Below, piece after piece: positions 8,182-18,958 of a stretch of DNA of 57,013 nucleotides (the first letter of the stretch is position 1; every line of letters starts with the position of its first letter). The notes beneath the pieces were generated by a model. It made no database searches and was not told the origin of the DNA. It was given only the letters and a program-made list of their open reading frames with translations. Position numbers and translations under genes: made by a program. The stretch lies in IMG/VR virus record IMGVR_UViG_3300033148_007689, positions 1-57,013 of that record; one strand, given 5' to 3'. Source of the stretch: a virus.

Positions 8182-11100
8182 AAATTTACTTGATGATAAA
8201 TCTAAATTCAGAGAAATCAGTAAGAGAAATCTCCTCTCTGCAGTCTATGAATATGCCAGAACTAGCTCAGACTCTGAGATTTACCATACCATTCTTAATC
8301 AAAAGATCACTATATCAGTAAATAATAAAGTCATCCACCCAGACAACTGGCATATGTTTGAGTTAAAGAAAAAAGATAAAGTCATTATAACCCCTACTTT
8401 AGAAGGAGGAACTAGCGGGGGTTGGCTCCAGATAGGGATAGGGGCAGCTTTAATGACTCTTGCTGTAGCAAATCCTGCTTGGTTGCCTTTTGCTGCCAAA
8501 TACGTATTTGCAACAGGTGCAGCATTGGCTCTTGGTGGTGTATCTCAATTATTATTTACACCAGATCTCCCATCTATGCCTTCAATAAGCGGAGATAAAC
8601 AGACCCAGACATATAATTGGTCCGGTGTAAAGACCGTAGCAAAAGCTGACTCCCCTATACCTATAGTATATGGAACACATCCGGTAGGAGGAAACATAGT
8701 ATCTATATTCACCGAGAGTTATGGAGAAGATAGCTATTTATGTATGCTATTAGCTCTTTGTGAAGGAGAAATTGATGGTATATGCCAAGAGGCTGACCAT
8801 ACACAAGTATGTTCGACATCTAATCAAAGTCTAAGAGACACTACCTATAAAGACCCAGCAATAAAGATAGATGACCAACCACTTAGAGTATATAATGATG
8901 TAGAATGGTGGTATAGGAAAGGTACTAACACTAGAACAGCAGAGAGTAATTATGATCCATATGACCCAACTGTTCAAAATAAAATACCACACTTTGATGG
9001 AGCAAGAATTCAATTTGATGATGGCAGAGAGTTAACCGTTGATGGAATTAAATATACAACTACCAAAGAAGTTGATATGGTTACTGTTAATGTTAGAGCT
9101 CCAGCATTATTTGACTCCTCTGGAGGAAATATTGTCTCAGCAACTGCTAGCTATAAAATAGAATTTTGGAATGATTCAGAAACAGAAGAAAATGCTCATG
9201 CCTATGCTATTAAAAAATGGTCTCCGTCTGTTAGTGGTACTAGAGATGGAGGTACAATGGCAGATGCCAGTAGCTATTGTATTTGTACCACATATAGAGA
9301 GGATGAATATAAATATGGAGATATTCAAGACCCAACATATACTGTTAAAATATTGAATAATAACTTTAGAAATTTTACAGAGGGAGAACGAAGAGTAGAA
9401 TATACAATAAATATAGAAATATATGATAGTTCAAGTAATTTAATAGAATCAAAATCTATAACCCAGTCTATGAGCAGAACAGCATATTATAAGAGCTCTA
9501 CAGAAGAGGAGGGGGGCTGTGGCCATTATGTATACGGAGAAACAACACACAGTTATACACAATTTCTAGTTAATGATTACTTGGTTAAACTTACACATAA
9601 TGTAGCTGCTAATGATATATTTACAATATCCTCAGTTCAATCTGGTGATACTGAAAGTTTACATCTTACAGGTAAAACAAAAACTGGAAAAGGAAATTCT
9701 ATAACAATTAACTTCTTAGACGAAGGCACTACTGGTGCAAATGGAAAAGATGTATATACAATTAAACTTTCTAGAACTGATGACGGTAAATCGTCCTCTA
9801 TGTTGAAAGAAAATAACTTGATTCTGAAATCAGTTGTAGAAGTAGTTCAGGGGGAGTTTATTTATCCTAATACTGCCCTATTAGGATTAAGAATAAAAGC
9901 TACTGGACAATTATCTGGTAGCCCGCCTAATGTAGTTACATTAGTAAGAGGAACCAAAATCCCTGTACCAGATTTAAGTGGTACTGATGAAGCTTTTGAT
10001 GATCATTTTTGGAGTGTTGATAATAATAGATGGGAATATGATGGGGAAGCAAGAACATGGGATGGTTCATCCTGGACTACAGAATATTCAAACAACGCCA
10101 TGTTGTGTGTTAGGGATTTAATGCTTAATACAAGATATGGTCTTGGAAGGTATATTAATAGTACCGATTTATATTCTACAGGAATTACCACCGCTATTAA
10201 AGAATGTCATAAAGAGTATGATCCAACAGAACCAGATCATTTAGATTGGTGGGATGAAGGTGGAGACACATTTGATAAAAATATTAGATCTCTTGGTACT
10301 TCATCTTCTGAAAATATAAGTATAGATAATAGCGCAAAGACAATAACTTTTAGTGGTGCATGGTTATATTCCTTCTATATTAAATTATCTGCTCCTTTAA
10401 TTATAGATAGAGAATATACATTTAGTATTACACTTAGTAGTCTATCCTCAAATTGCACTGTGGGTTTTAGAATAAGTCCTGACCAAATAACAAAACACTT
10501 CACCTATGTTGGAGCTTCCTCAAATAAAGGAGATGGGACTCATTCCTTTACTTGGACATGCACTCATAGTGAACTAAGCCTCTTAAAACTTACAGTAGAA
10601 AGATATGCAGGCTCATCAACTAATCTTTCAGGAGTAATTGAAGATATATCTATTACAGACACTAGTAACAAGCTACATTATCACACATGGAACGGTGTAT
10701 TAGAAAGTGGACAGTCTGCGCCCACAGCTCTAATAGAAATATGTGATTCATTCAGATGTTGGCCTGTATGGTACAATGGGCAATTTAACTTCGTTATTGA
10801 TACAGATGATACCCCAATCCATACTTTAACAACTAGTAATATGACAAGTTTCTCACAATCTTTTTCTCCTATTTCAGAGATACCTTATAAGTTAATAGGT
10901 CAGTATACCGATGAAGATACTAATTATGATATGAGATCACTTATAGCAAGATCAACTTCTACTACCCTCACTAAATTAAACGAAAGAACAGTAGGTTTAA
11001 AAGGTATAACCAATAGAAGGAAAGCTGAGAGAGAATTAGTATGGAAATTAAATAAAGTAACAAATTGCACACATATGATAAACTTCAAATGTGGTTTAGA

Positions 11101-12622
11101 TATGATACATGCCACAGCTGGAGATATAGTATATGTACAACATGATCTACCATCTTGGGGTCAAGGGGGTAGATTATTAGATTATGATTCTACTAATGCT
11201 AGTATTACTATAGATGCTGCTTATACATTTACTGCAACCCCAGATTCTGCTGCTTCCTACTTGATAAGATACCAGACAGACACAGACAGTTTTGTTGTTG
11301 CTACAGTAGAAGCTAGTGGATTAAGTCTAAACGATTCAAAACAAACTATATCCGTTAAATCTTGGCCTGCAACAGATCCTTGTGATGATGCTGTATATGC
11401 TATTGGAAAATCTCCATCTTATATAAAGAAATTCAGATTAATATCAGCAGCTAGATTTAAAGAAAATGAAGTTGAAGCAGCAGCTTTAGAGCATCTCTCC
11501 AGTCTCTATTCTAGTGAACCCACAATAACAGTGGTAGAAGATGACTATTCACAATTGCCAAATCCACTAGAAATACCAGGAGAACCAATTAATGTATCTG
11601 TAGGGTGTACAAGTATCGCTGAGGGAATAGGATTTATACTTAAAGCAGACCCACCACAGGGAGACAGTAATGTTATTGAAATAATTGTTCAAATGTCAGA
11701 TGCAAACGATTTACAGTATGAAACCATAGCAGCAATACCAGTTGAAAGAGGAGGAACAAAGTACATAGACAATAATTTAGAACTAGATCATACTTATTAT
11801 TTTAGATTCTTTTGTAGAACAAAATTCAAAAGTAGTAGGCCAGTTAACGCTGTTTATGAACTAAAAAAAGATAATTATTTACTGAGTCCACCGACAGGTA
11901 TCCATATAAAAGGGGCTAACCCAAACGATCATACGTTCGATGGAAGAGACGTTACAATAATGTGGGATCCTGTAGGCTCTTCGTACTCAACTTCATTTTC
12001 TGTTTCTGGATACAAAGTAGAGGTGTATCATACCAGCGTATCATCCGCAAATCTATTGAGAACTGAATATGTAAGCTCAGAAGAGTATACTTATAGCTTA
12101 GATAATAATCTAGAAGATTGTGCTCAGGCCACTCCATACAGCTCTCTCATATTCATATTGTATACAAGAAATGTAGCTATGATTGAGTCTGTAGGGTCTA
12201 CTTATTTTCCAGTTAGTAACAGTATCCCTGCTAATATAAATGGCCTCTCCGCAAAATCTATTGTATCTGGAGTAAGTTTTAGTTGGACAAAAAGTACTGA
12301 AACTGACCTTAAATGTTATTATTATCGAACAAGGGTAGGATCAGACTCGTGGTCAAGTTGGGCAGATATAGAAGATAATACTCTTACAAGAACTCTTACA
12401 GCTTCAGAGATTACCAGTCACGGAACTTTGGTTACTATTACAATAGAGGTCAAAGCAAAAGATGTCTACAACCAACTCTCAGCTACTGCAGCCACTACTA
12501 GTGCAACCTCCAACCAAGTGGCCGATAATATATTTGCTTTAATAGCCTCAAAATCAGCAGGTTCTGGAACTTTATCTGAACTCTACGATGGAACTAGAGA
12601 TAGTGGAGGTGTTACAATTTGA
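8162..12622 (+). CDS. Tail tip attachment protein, I-J fusion (lambda J-like)
   Basis: 1486 residues. Residues 1-85 look like the lambda gpI ubiquitin-like domain, followed by a glycine-rich hydrophobic stretch (about 85-135, GGTSGGWLQIGIGAALM). From about 140 the J-type core begins (SPIPIVYGTHPVGGNIVS). The last ~350 residues contain repeated beta-sandwich domains of fibronectin type III character. It forms the central tail tip and contacts the receptor. Lambda makes I and J as separate proteins; here they appear fused. The start follows aaagg at 8156-8160. Confidence 0.85.
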   Translation: MPKVTFKNLLDDKSKFREISKRNLLSAVYEYARTSSDSEIYHTILNQKITISVNNKVIHPDNWHMFELKKKDKVIITPTLEGGTSGGWLQIGIGAALMTLAVANPAWLPFAAKYVFATGAALALGGVSQLLFTPDLPSMPSISGDKQTQTYNWSGVKTVAKADSPIPIVYGTHPVGGNIVSIFTESYGEDSYLCMLLALCEGEIDGICQEADHTQVCSTSNQSLRDTTYKDPAIKIDDQPLRVYNDVEWWYRKGTNTRTAESNYDPYDPTVQNKIPHFDGARIQFDDGRELTVDGIKYTTTKEVDMVTVNVRAPALFDSSGGNIVSATASYKIEFWNDSETEENAHAYAIKKWSPSVSGTRDGGTMADASSYCICTTYREDEYKYGDIQDPTYTVKILNNNFRNFTEGERRVEYTINIEIYDSSSNLIESKSITQSMSRTAYYKSSTEEEGGCGHYVYGETTHSYTQFLVNDYLVKLTHNVAANDIFTISSVQSGDTESLHLTGKTKTGKGNSITINFLDEGTTGANGKDVYTIKLSRTDDGKSSSMLKENNLILKSVVEVVQGEFIYPNTALLGLRIKATGQLSGSPPNVVTLVRGTKIPVPDLSGTDEAFDDHFWSVDNNRWEYDGEARTWDGSSWTTEYSNNAMLCVRDLMLNTRYGLGRYINSTDLYSTGITTAIKECHKEYDPTEPDHLDWWDEGGDTFDKNIRSLGTSSSENISIDNSAKTITFSGAWLYSFYIKLSAPLIIDREYTFSITLSSLSSNCTVGFRISPDQITKHFTYVGASSNKGDGTHSFTWTCTHSELSLLKLTVERYAGSSTNLSGVIEDISITDTSNKLHYHTWNGVLESGQSAPTALIEICDSFRCWPVWYNGQFNFVIDTDDTPIHTLTTSNMTSFSQSFSPISEIPYKLIGQYTDEDTNYDMRSLIARSTSTTLTKLNERTVGLKGITNRRKAERELVWKLNKVTNCTHMINFKCGLDMIHATAGDIVYVQHDLPSWGQGGRLLDYDSTNASITIDAAYTFTATPDSAASYLIRYQTDTDSFVVATVEASGLSLNDSKQTISVKSWPATDPCDDAVYAIGKSPSYIKKFRLISAARFKENEVEAAALEHLSSLYSSEPTITVVEDDYSQLPNPLEIPGEPINVSVGCTSIAEGIGFILKADPPQGDSNVIEIIVQMSDANDLQYETIAAIPVERGGTKYIDNNLELDHTYYFRFFCRTKFKSSRPVNAVYELKKDNYLLSPPTGIHIKGANPNDHTFDGRDVTIMWDPVGSSYSTSFSVSGYKVEVYHTSVSSANLLRTEYVSSEEYTYSLDNNLEDCAQATPYSSLIFILYTRNVAMIESVGSTYFPVSNSIPANINGLSAKSIVSGVSFSWTKSTETDLKCYYYRTRVGSDSWSSWADIEDNTLTRTLTASEITSHGTLVTITIEVKAKDVYNQLSATAATTSATSNQVADNIFALIASKSAGSGTLSELYDGTRDSGGVTI

Positions 12623-12729
12623 GTAAGGAGTTAACTCTAGAATATGTAAAAGCAGGGACCAAACAGAAAGCTAAAAGACATGGATGTCTAAGTAAACTTT
12701 ATTATCAATTTAAGAAGGAAGTGAGTTAA
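12619..12729 (+). CDS. Micro-protein (36 residues) before the long fibre gene
   Basis: TTG 12619 overlaps the J-like stop (TTGA) and follows GGAGGTG at 12606-12612, a strong site. The C-terminus LYYQFKKE recurs in the micro-ORF at 21345-21413 (LYYQFEKE), with 17 identical bases. Each copy directly precedes a fibre gene that lacks an ATG start. A role in coupled translation of the fibre gene is inferred. Confidence 0.55.
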   Translation: MSKELTLEYVKAGTKQKAKRHGCLSKLYYQFKKEVS

Positions 12730-12784
12730 AATCGCATTTCAATACATCGAATATCAATATCCAACAGAACATGACTTTGAGAAG

Positions 12785-15700
12785 ATGCTCTTGTGGGTAG
12801 ATTCCACATGTCGTTTGTATTTTGCTCTAAAGGGTAAAGATAGTGATAGTTGGACATATTTCTCAGGAGAGTCAGATCATACTCTTGCTACTAACTCTGT
12901 ACTAGTAAATAGAGGTTCTTCAGAAGCAAATGCTCAAACAAATTATTGGTTAGCGACCCCTGACTCTGATAATAAAATCATTGCTATTTTGCCTACTATC
13001 TTTTTGGCTAAGTACGTCCGAGCTTATATTGATGATGAGAATAATAATCCTACACAAATTTATGAATTTAGACCAAGCACGAGACTTCTCGCCGATGAGC
13101 TTGTAAGTGGACAACTTCATATTACAGATCAATTTGCAAGCCCTCCTCTTATCAAAGTTACTAAATCTAGTGTTGACCGAATAAAAATTGGCAACTTTAC
13201 AGGAGATACCTATGGCCTAGTAGGCTATGATGCAAGCTCAAATATGATTTTTGAGCTATCTGATGCTCAGACTAAAATTGCTGGATGGACTTTAGCAGAA
13301 CATAATCTCTCTTCAGGTAGTATGACTCTTGATTCCTCTACCCCAGCCATTACTATGGGCGATGCCACAGATTACCTTACAGGCGCAGGTATCTTTGAGG
13401 GCTATAGCGGAGGCGCATGGAAATTTCATTTCGGTGATCCGAGTGCCGACTACATAGGTTATGATGGCGCAGGGAATTTGCATATTACAGGTGAATTCAG
13501 TGGCTCAGCTTCTATAGATGGCACATCTGCTAATACCTTCACAGTGAACAGCGATCTCGATGATGTTAATGTTCAACTCATTCTTGGCAGAACTACAGGC
13601 GGGAATGCAGCAATCCAATGGAATGGCAGCGAGTTGACCTCTAATATTGCCACCGATAGCAATGGAAGTTTACAGCAAATCGTTACAAAGGAATATGTCG
13701 ATTATTCTGTTACCAGTCTTGGAGCTTCTTATTACATGCTGGATACAAGTTCGGGGGTTGCTGACTACAAACTATGCTCCTTAATCCCATCCGAAGATGC
13801 CGAGACTTATCTGGAGGCTGCTGACCTAAGTGATAATGATTATATTGGCGGATGGATTTCGGATGCAGGAGACATGCCAAGTATACTCTTGACCGGAAAT
13901 TTCAACTTTTATATTACTGCAGAAAAAACTACGGGTACGAAAACCTTGAAACTGTACTGGAAGATGTATGAGCGAAAAGCAGATACATCTGAAGTATTGA
14001 TTGCAACGTCTTCAGTTACAAACGAAGTTACGGACAAGGATACATTTGTCCTTCCGTTTCTTCTTACCTCTGATTATATCCCAGAGTCTGGTTCACGAAT
14101 TGTCGGAAAGATATATGCTTCAGTTACTGGTGGTGGGAATGCACCTACTGTACGTATTTACTACCGAGGCAATACCTCCGCAAGGTGGGATATTCCTGCA
14201 AACAGTGAAGTTTTTCGGAATATCTTTGTACCTTACGCAAACGCAGTTCAGGATGTCGACCTCAACTCCAAGAACTTGACAGGAATAGGTAAAATATCCG
14301 CTACGGGGACTCTTTCTGGCGGAGGAAGGGCTTATTCTTTTGATCCTAATTGGTCAACTGTTACAAGCAATGTTACCAGATACGAGAAAGGAATTTCTCT
14401 TAATGAGTATGATTTACCTATTTCTTCAGGAGTAAAAGATTCTGGTTATCGGGTAGGCATAGACTCTCAGATATTCGTTGATGGTGCCGATTTTCAAGGA
14501 ACTTTAAGTGACCAATATGCTGGGTGGTTTAGGGCAGGAACATATTCTACTGATCCTACAGGTACTATAGAGGATGCCAGAGCCATTTATGCAGAAGTGC
14601 TTTATGGAGCTAACAGCACTATTGATAATGCCTATGGTATTTATATAGTAAACGCAAGTGGGCCTACAAATAATTGGGGAGTTTATCAGGCTTCAAGTTG
14701 TGCAGATAACTATTTTGCAGGTAAGGTTGGCGTTAATACAAACAGTCCCCGCAAACAGATAGACTCTCTCTCTACCTCTCAGGCTCAACTTAGGCTAAGC
14801 TACTCTGATGATTCAGTTTATGCAGATTTTAGAGTGAATTCTAATGGCAACCTCACAGTTTCACCTACAGGAGATTTTGTATTCGATCCAACAGGAAATG
14901 ACATCTATCCAAACACAAACTATGATCTCAATCTCGGTCTTATCAATAAGAAATTTCTCACCCTTCATGCTGCCGAGCTTTGGGTAGAGACCCTTGTAGC
15001 ACAGGAGACATTAGCCACCATAGGTGGACGTATTGTCGTAGCACCTACTACAACATTGACCTCTGATATTGGCACTGGAGATACTACCATCTATGTCAAA
15101 CACAACAACCTCGCCAATGGTGATCGCATATACATGGAGGCGAATGGCAAGGTTGAGTTTATGGCTGTAACGAGTAGTGCAGGAGGATCGGGGCCATATA
15201 GCTATAGTGTAACAAGAAACCTTGATGGTACTGGGGCAAATACGTGGTATGCAGGAGATGCCATTCTCAATACTGGCACTACAGGCGATGGGTTTATTGA
15301 CATTTATTCTCTGCGAGGCATAAAAGAATCCTCAGATTATGGCCCAACTATTGTAGGCAATATTAGAAACTCTTCTACCTATAATGACTGGACAGAGGCA
15401 TGGGCAATTGGAAACCTTAATGGACTGTATGGCTATGGAATTGATACCTATGGTGCAGCATTTGGAAAATATTCTGCTGCCGATTATATTACTATCGACC
15501 CCACTAATGGTATACGGTTCTTTGATAGTTCAGATGTAATACAGGCACAGCTAAAAAGCTCAGAATGGACGATCGGGCAAGTTGCAGCATCCAAGAGTAA
15601 TATTCGTATCTCCAGTGGCGTATTGCAATTACGAAACAATACAACTGTAAAGACACAGCTAAATACTGATGGCTCAGGCTGGTTAGCTGGTGATGGGAAA

Positions 15701-18646
15701 TTTAACTGGGATACATCTGGTAATATTACGATGACAGGCTCAATTACTTTAACGAATCAAATTAGTTCTTCTGATATTTCAGATGTAGAAGCAAATGCAG
15801 ATGCAACACGATTTGTTAATAGCGCTGATTCAAATGGCACAGGCTGGCGGAGAGTAGCTCATATTGACGGCAATGCAGGTAGAGGTTCACAGATTGTTTC
15901 TATTTATACCACAGGCGGTGATTTTGTACCCCAATGTACAACTGTGCAATGGTTTCATGACTGGGGTTCAGGGACTTCAATTACAGTTTTACATCATACT
16001 TCTTCTGCTTATTGGAATCAAGTTCGTATAACAGACGATGGAACAAATTCTTATCTTGAGTTTAATTTTACCACAGATGTTACAAGTCTGAAGATAGAGT
16101 TACAGCGGATAGGTTATTTTAGAGGAGATATTTACAGTGGTACATTATCTGCTGGTGGCGATACAGTACGAGAAACACAAACCCTTGCAGGAAATCCTGA
16201 CAAGACTTCTGCTCAATTCTCCAATTCTCTCACCACAATAGACGCCTCTACAGATAAAGTAGAATTAGGGCTGAATAGCTCAGGCGCATTGATTACAAAA
16301 GTAATACCAGCGTCTAACGTAGCTCCTTCTGGTGCTGGGTTATATATGGGCGCAGATTATCTTGGTTATTACGACTCCTCAGCATGGAAGACCTACATGG
16401 ATAATTCTGGCAATTTCTATCTTGGCGGAACTTCTGGGCCTCTGCAATGGAATGCGGGGACATCGACCTTGACACTTGGTGTTGACGCATTTGCCAATCT
16501 ACCTTCAGACGAAGACCTCGTAGGCTATTGGGCATTTGACGATGGTAGTGGAAGTGTTGCGGTTGATGGTTCAGGAAGTAGTCGGAGTCTTACTCTTTAC
16601 AATGCTCCTACGTGGGTGTCAGGAATAGTGGGAACAGCCTTAGATTTTGAAGCAGGCTCCTCCCAATACGGCACTACGGAAGCTTTTGCTATATCAGGAG
16701 ATACAAGCTTATTCATGTGGATTACCCCTGAATCATTCTCCACACTTTGTAACTCGATATCTATATATCGCTATGGCGGAGGATCCGATAGAGCAGGATG
16801 GGGTTTTTCCGTAGAAGATGCCAACCTTAGAATTGGATACGCCAGTAATGCAACCACACATGGAACTCTTTTTCTAAGTTACGACTTTGTGGCTGGAACA
16901 AAGTATTTTGTCGGAGTTTGTTATGATGATAGTGAAAACCTATTTACTGCCTATGTGAATGGAGAGGTTATAGGAACTGCCTCTCCGACCGACGTCAGGT
17001 GGTCTGGAAATATAGGTGTTGCTGTTGGTAGATATCATTATGACCGAGATGCCTATTATAGTGATGGTGTATTTGACGAAGTCCGCATCTACAACCGTGC
17101 CCTCACCCCCTCCGAAGTCAAAGCTCTGTTCCTCTATCCCGCAGGGAACAAAGCCACAAAGATAAGTGGCAGCCAGATAACCACAGGTAAAATTCAATCC
17201 ACAAATTGGGTAGATGGCACAAGTGGAAGTATGCTTGATCTTAACAATGAGCTTTTTGCTATTAAAGATGATACTTTTGGCAACTCAGGCATACAAATTA
17301 TGTGGGATAGCGGGGCGAAGTTTTATGCGGGGGATGGGAGTAATAAATATTTCAAGTTTGATGGCACAAATATCTCTTGGAAAGGTGTAAATACTGAGCT
17401 TACTGCTGCTGGAGCTTTCACAGCGTCTAATGCTACTATTACAGGTACAATAAATGCCTCTGGGGGTACATTCACAGGTAACGTAACAGCAGGCACTGCT
17501 AAGTTTGGTGTTGATGTCACTTCAGGCAATGATGGCATCTGGCTTGATGCCAACAATTATTGGTATACAACTGGTGTAAAAGCTGTAACAGGTACAATAG
17601 GAGGCTGGACACTTTCTTCAACTACCTTAGCAAATGGAACTAATATAATTCTTGACGCATCGAACAAGAAAATATCAATCAAGAATGCTACTTTTGGGAA
17701 TGAAGGAATACAATTAGAGTATAATGCAGGCACTCCTCGATTTTATGTCGGTGATGGCTCTAATGAATACCTAAAATATATTCAAGGCACTGGATTATCT
17801 CTAAGCACAGCGCAAGCAAATGCGATTACGATTAAGAATGGAGGGTCTATAAAACTGGAGGTTGGTGGAGATGTCAATTTTGGGCTGAGCGATACAAATC
17901 CTTCTCTGTTGAACTGGGGTGATATATATCATATGGGAGCAGCCTCAACTATATCAAGGGGGTTGTGTATATGGCCTGAGACTGCCAATCAAGGGAGACT
18001 TCGGATAGGCTATAATCCTGTCACAGAGACAACCAGTGAATTTGAGTATATCTATCTCGATAGCAATCATAGTATTATTCTTAATGCTTATTATGATGAG
18101 TATTATTATACACACTTATATAATATAGCAGATTCTACTTCTGGATATATTTCATTAGTTGCAAGAGCTGGAGGCAATATTTCTGAAGCAAGACTAAGTG
18201 GTGGAGATGAGGCTTTCAGGCCACAAACTACAGATCAACTTGATTTAGGTACGACATCAAACAGATGGAAAAATGCCTACTTTTCTGGATACGTAACCAC
18301 TTCTGGTGTTCCCTCAGGAAGTCCTGTAGCCAATGCCCTCTATAAAGATAATATTATTAAAGCTTGGATAAATTTCAACGGTACTGGAACAATCGCAATA
18401 AATGACAGTTTTAACGTAAGCTCAATTACTGATAATGGAACTGGTAATTACACAATTACATGGACTACTGATTTTGCTAATAGTGTTTATGCTGTGAGTG
18501 GTGCAGCGCATCACTCAGGCGGATCTAATTTAAGTGTCGGAATTATTTCTGTGGCAGTTGGAACAACCACTATAGGTGTATGGGATACGACTAATGTTGC
18601 ACGAGATGGAGATATTGTAACATTGATGGCAATAGGAGATCAATAA
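12785..18646 (+). CDS. Very long tail fibre / receptor-binding protein with LamG-like domain
   Basis: 1953 residues from the first ATG, but the frame is open back to 12725 and reads protein-like (IAFQYIEYQYPTEHDFEK). A strong AAGGAAG (12714-12720) sits 10 nt before an ATC at 12731, so a non-standard start is possible. Residues about 1230-1450 form a LamG/concanavalin-like jellyroll (LVGYWAFDDGSG through FDEVRIYNRALTPSEVKALF), a carbohydrate-binding fold. The rest is repetitive beta-structure (FGNSGIQI, FGNEGIQLEY). Parts from about 13.3 to 17.2 kb look richer in G+C than the flanks, suggesting mosaic origin. Confidence 0.85.
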   Translation: MLLWVDSTCRLYFALKGKDSDSWTYFSGESDHTLATNSVLVNRGSSEANAQTNYWLATPDSDNKIIAILPTIFLAKYVRAYIDDENNNPTQIYEFRPSTRLLADELVSGQLHITDQFASPPLIKVTKSSVDRIKIGNFTGDTYGLVGYDASSNMIFELSDAQTKIAGWTLAEHNLSSGSMTLDSSTPAITMGDATDYLTGAGIFEGYSGGAWKFHFGDPSADYIGYDGAGNLHITGEFSGSASIDGTSANTFTVNSDLDDVNVQLILGRTTGGNAAIQWNGSELTSNIATDSNGSLQQIVTKEYVDYSVTSLGASYYMLDTSSGVADYKLCSLIPSEDAETYLEAADLSDNDYIGGWISDAGDMPSILLTGNFNFYITAEKTTGTKTLKLYWKMYERKADTSEVLIATSSVTNEVTDKDTFVLPFLLTSDYIPESGSRIVGKIYASVTGGGNAPTVRIYYRGNTSARWDIPANSEVFRNIFVPYANAVQDVDLNSKNLTGIGKISATGTLSGGGRAYSFDPNWSTVTSNVTRYEKGISLNEYDLPISSGVKDSGYRVGIDSQIFVDGADFQGTLSDQYAGWFRAGTYSTDPTGTIEDARAIYAEVLYGANSTIDNAYGIYIVNASGPTNNWGVYQASSCADNYFAGKVGVNTNSPRKQIDSLSTSQAQLRLSYSDDSVYADFRVNSNGNLTVSPTGDFVFDPTGNDIYPNTNYDLNLGLINKKFLTLHAAELWVETLVAQETLATIGGRIVVAPTTTLTSDIGTGDTTIYVKHNNLANGDRIYMEANGKVEFMAVTSSAGGSGPYSYSVTRNLDGTGANTWYAGDAILNTGTTGDGFIDIYSLRGIKESSDYGPTIVGNIRNSSTYNDWTEAWAIGNLNGLYGYGIDTYGAAFGKYSAADYITIDPTNGIRFFDSSDVIQAQLKSSEWTIGQVAASKSNIRISSGVLQLRNNTTVKTQLNTDGSGWLAGDGKFNWDTSGNITMTGSITLTNQISSSDISDVEANADATRFVNSADSNGTGWRRVAHIDGNAGRGSQIVSIYTTGGDFVPQCTTVQWFHDWGSGTSITVLHHTSSAYWNQVRITDDGTNSYLEFNFTTDVTSLKIELQRIGYFRGDIYSGTLSAGGDTVRETQTLAGNPDKTSAQFSNSLTTIDASTDKVELGLNSSGALITKVIPASNVAPSGAGLYMGADYLGYYDSSAWKTYMDNSGNFYLGGTSGPLQWNAGTSTLTLGVDAFANLPSDEDLVGYWAFDDGSGSVAVDGSGSSRSLTLYNAPTWVSGIVGTALDFEAGSSQYGTTEAFAISGDTSLFMWITPESFSTLCNSISIYRYGGGSDRAGWGFSVEDANLRIGYASNATTHGTLFLSYDFVAGTKYFVGVCYDDSENLFTAYVNGEVIGTASPTDVRWSGNIGVAVGRYHYDRDAYYSDGVFDEVRIYNRALTPSEVKALFLYPAGNKATKISGSQITTGKIQSTNWVDGTSGSMLDLNNELFAIKDDTFGNSGIQIMWDSGAKFYAGDGSNKYFKFDGTNISWKGVNTELTAAGAFTASNATITGTINASGGTFTGNVTAGTAKFGVDVTSGNDGIWLDANNYWYTTGVKAVTGTIGGWTLSSTTLANGTNIILDASNKKISIKNATFGNEGIQLEYNAGTPRFYVGDGSNEYLKYIQGTGLSLSTAQANAITIKNGGSIKLEVGGDVNFGLSDTNPSLLNWGDIYHMGAASTISRGLCIWPETANQGRLRIGYNPVTETTSEFEYIYLDSNHSIILNAYYDEYYYTHLYNIADSTSGYISLVARAGGNISEARLSGGDEAFRPQTTDQLDLGTTSNRWKNAYFSGYVTTSGVPSGSPVANALYKDNIIKAWINFNGTGTIAINDSFNVSSITDNGTGNYTITWTTDFANSVYAVSGAAHHSGGSNLSVGIISVAVGTTTIGVWDTTNVARDGDIVTLMAIGDQ

Positions 18647-18648
18647 AA

Positions 18649-18924
18649 ATGAAGGTACGAATAATTTATAAATCAGATGGCTCTGTAGGAGTAATTTATC
18701 CAGCTCTAAAGTCTAAACGAGGAGATGAAACTGAAGAGCAATGGCTTAAAAGAGTGTTTGACAAAGCTACACCTGAAGATGTAGAATATGAAGATGTTGA
18801 GGACTCAGAAATACCTCAAGACAGAGAGTTTCGGGACGCATGGATAGGTAAAAAAGGTAAAGGTATAAGTATTGATAAAGTTAAAAAGCAGGAGATAATC
18901 AATGCCAAAAATAAAATACATTAA
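18649..18924 (+). CDS. Small protein after the fibre gene
   Basis: 91 residues, acidic in the middle (EDVEYEDVEDSE), starting 2 nt after the fibre stop with AGGAG at 18632-18636. The opening MKVRIIYKSDGSVGVIYPA predicts a short beta-hairpin. Small proteins in this position are common behind phage fibres. A fibre chaperone or attachment role is only a guess. Confidence 0.65.
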   Translation: MKVRIIYKSDGSVGVIYPALKSKRGDETEEQWLKRVFDKATPEDVEYEDVEDSEIPQDREFRDAWIGKKGKGISIDKVKKQEIINAKNKIH

Positions 18925-18958
18925 AAAATCCATCTATTCTGTTTTTAGAAGGATACAT

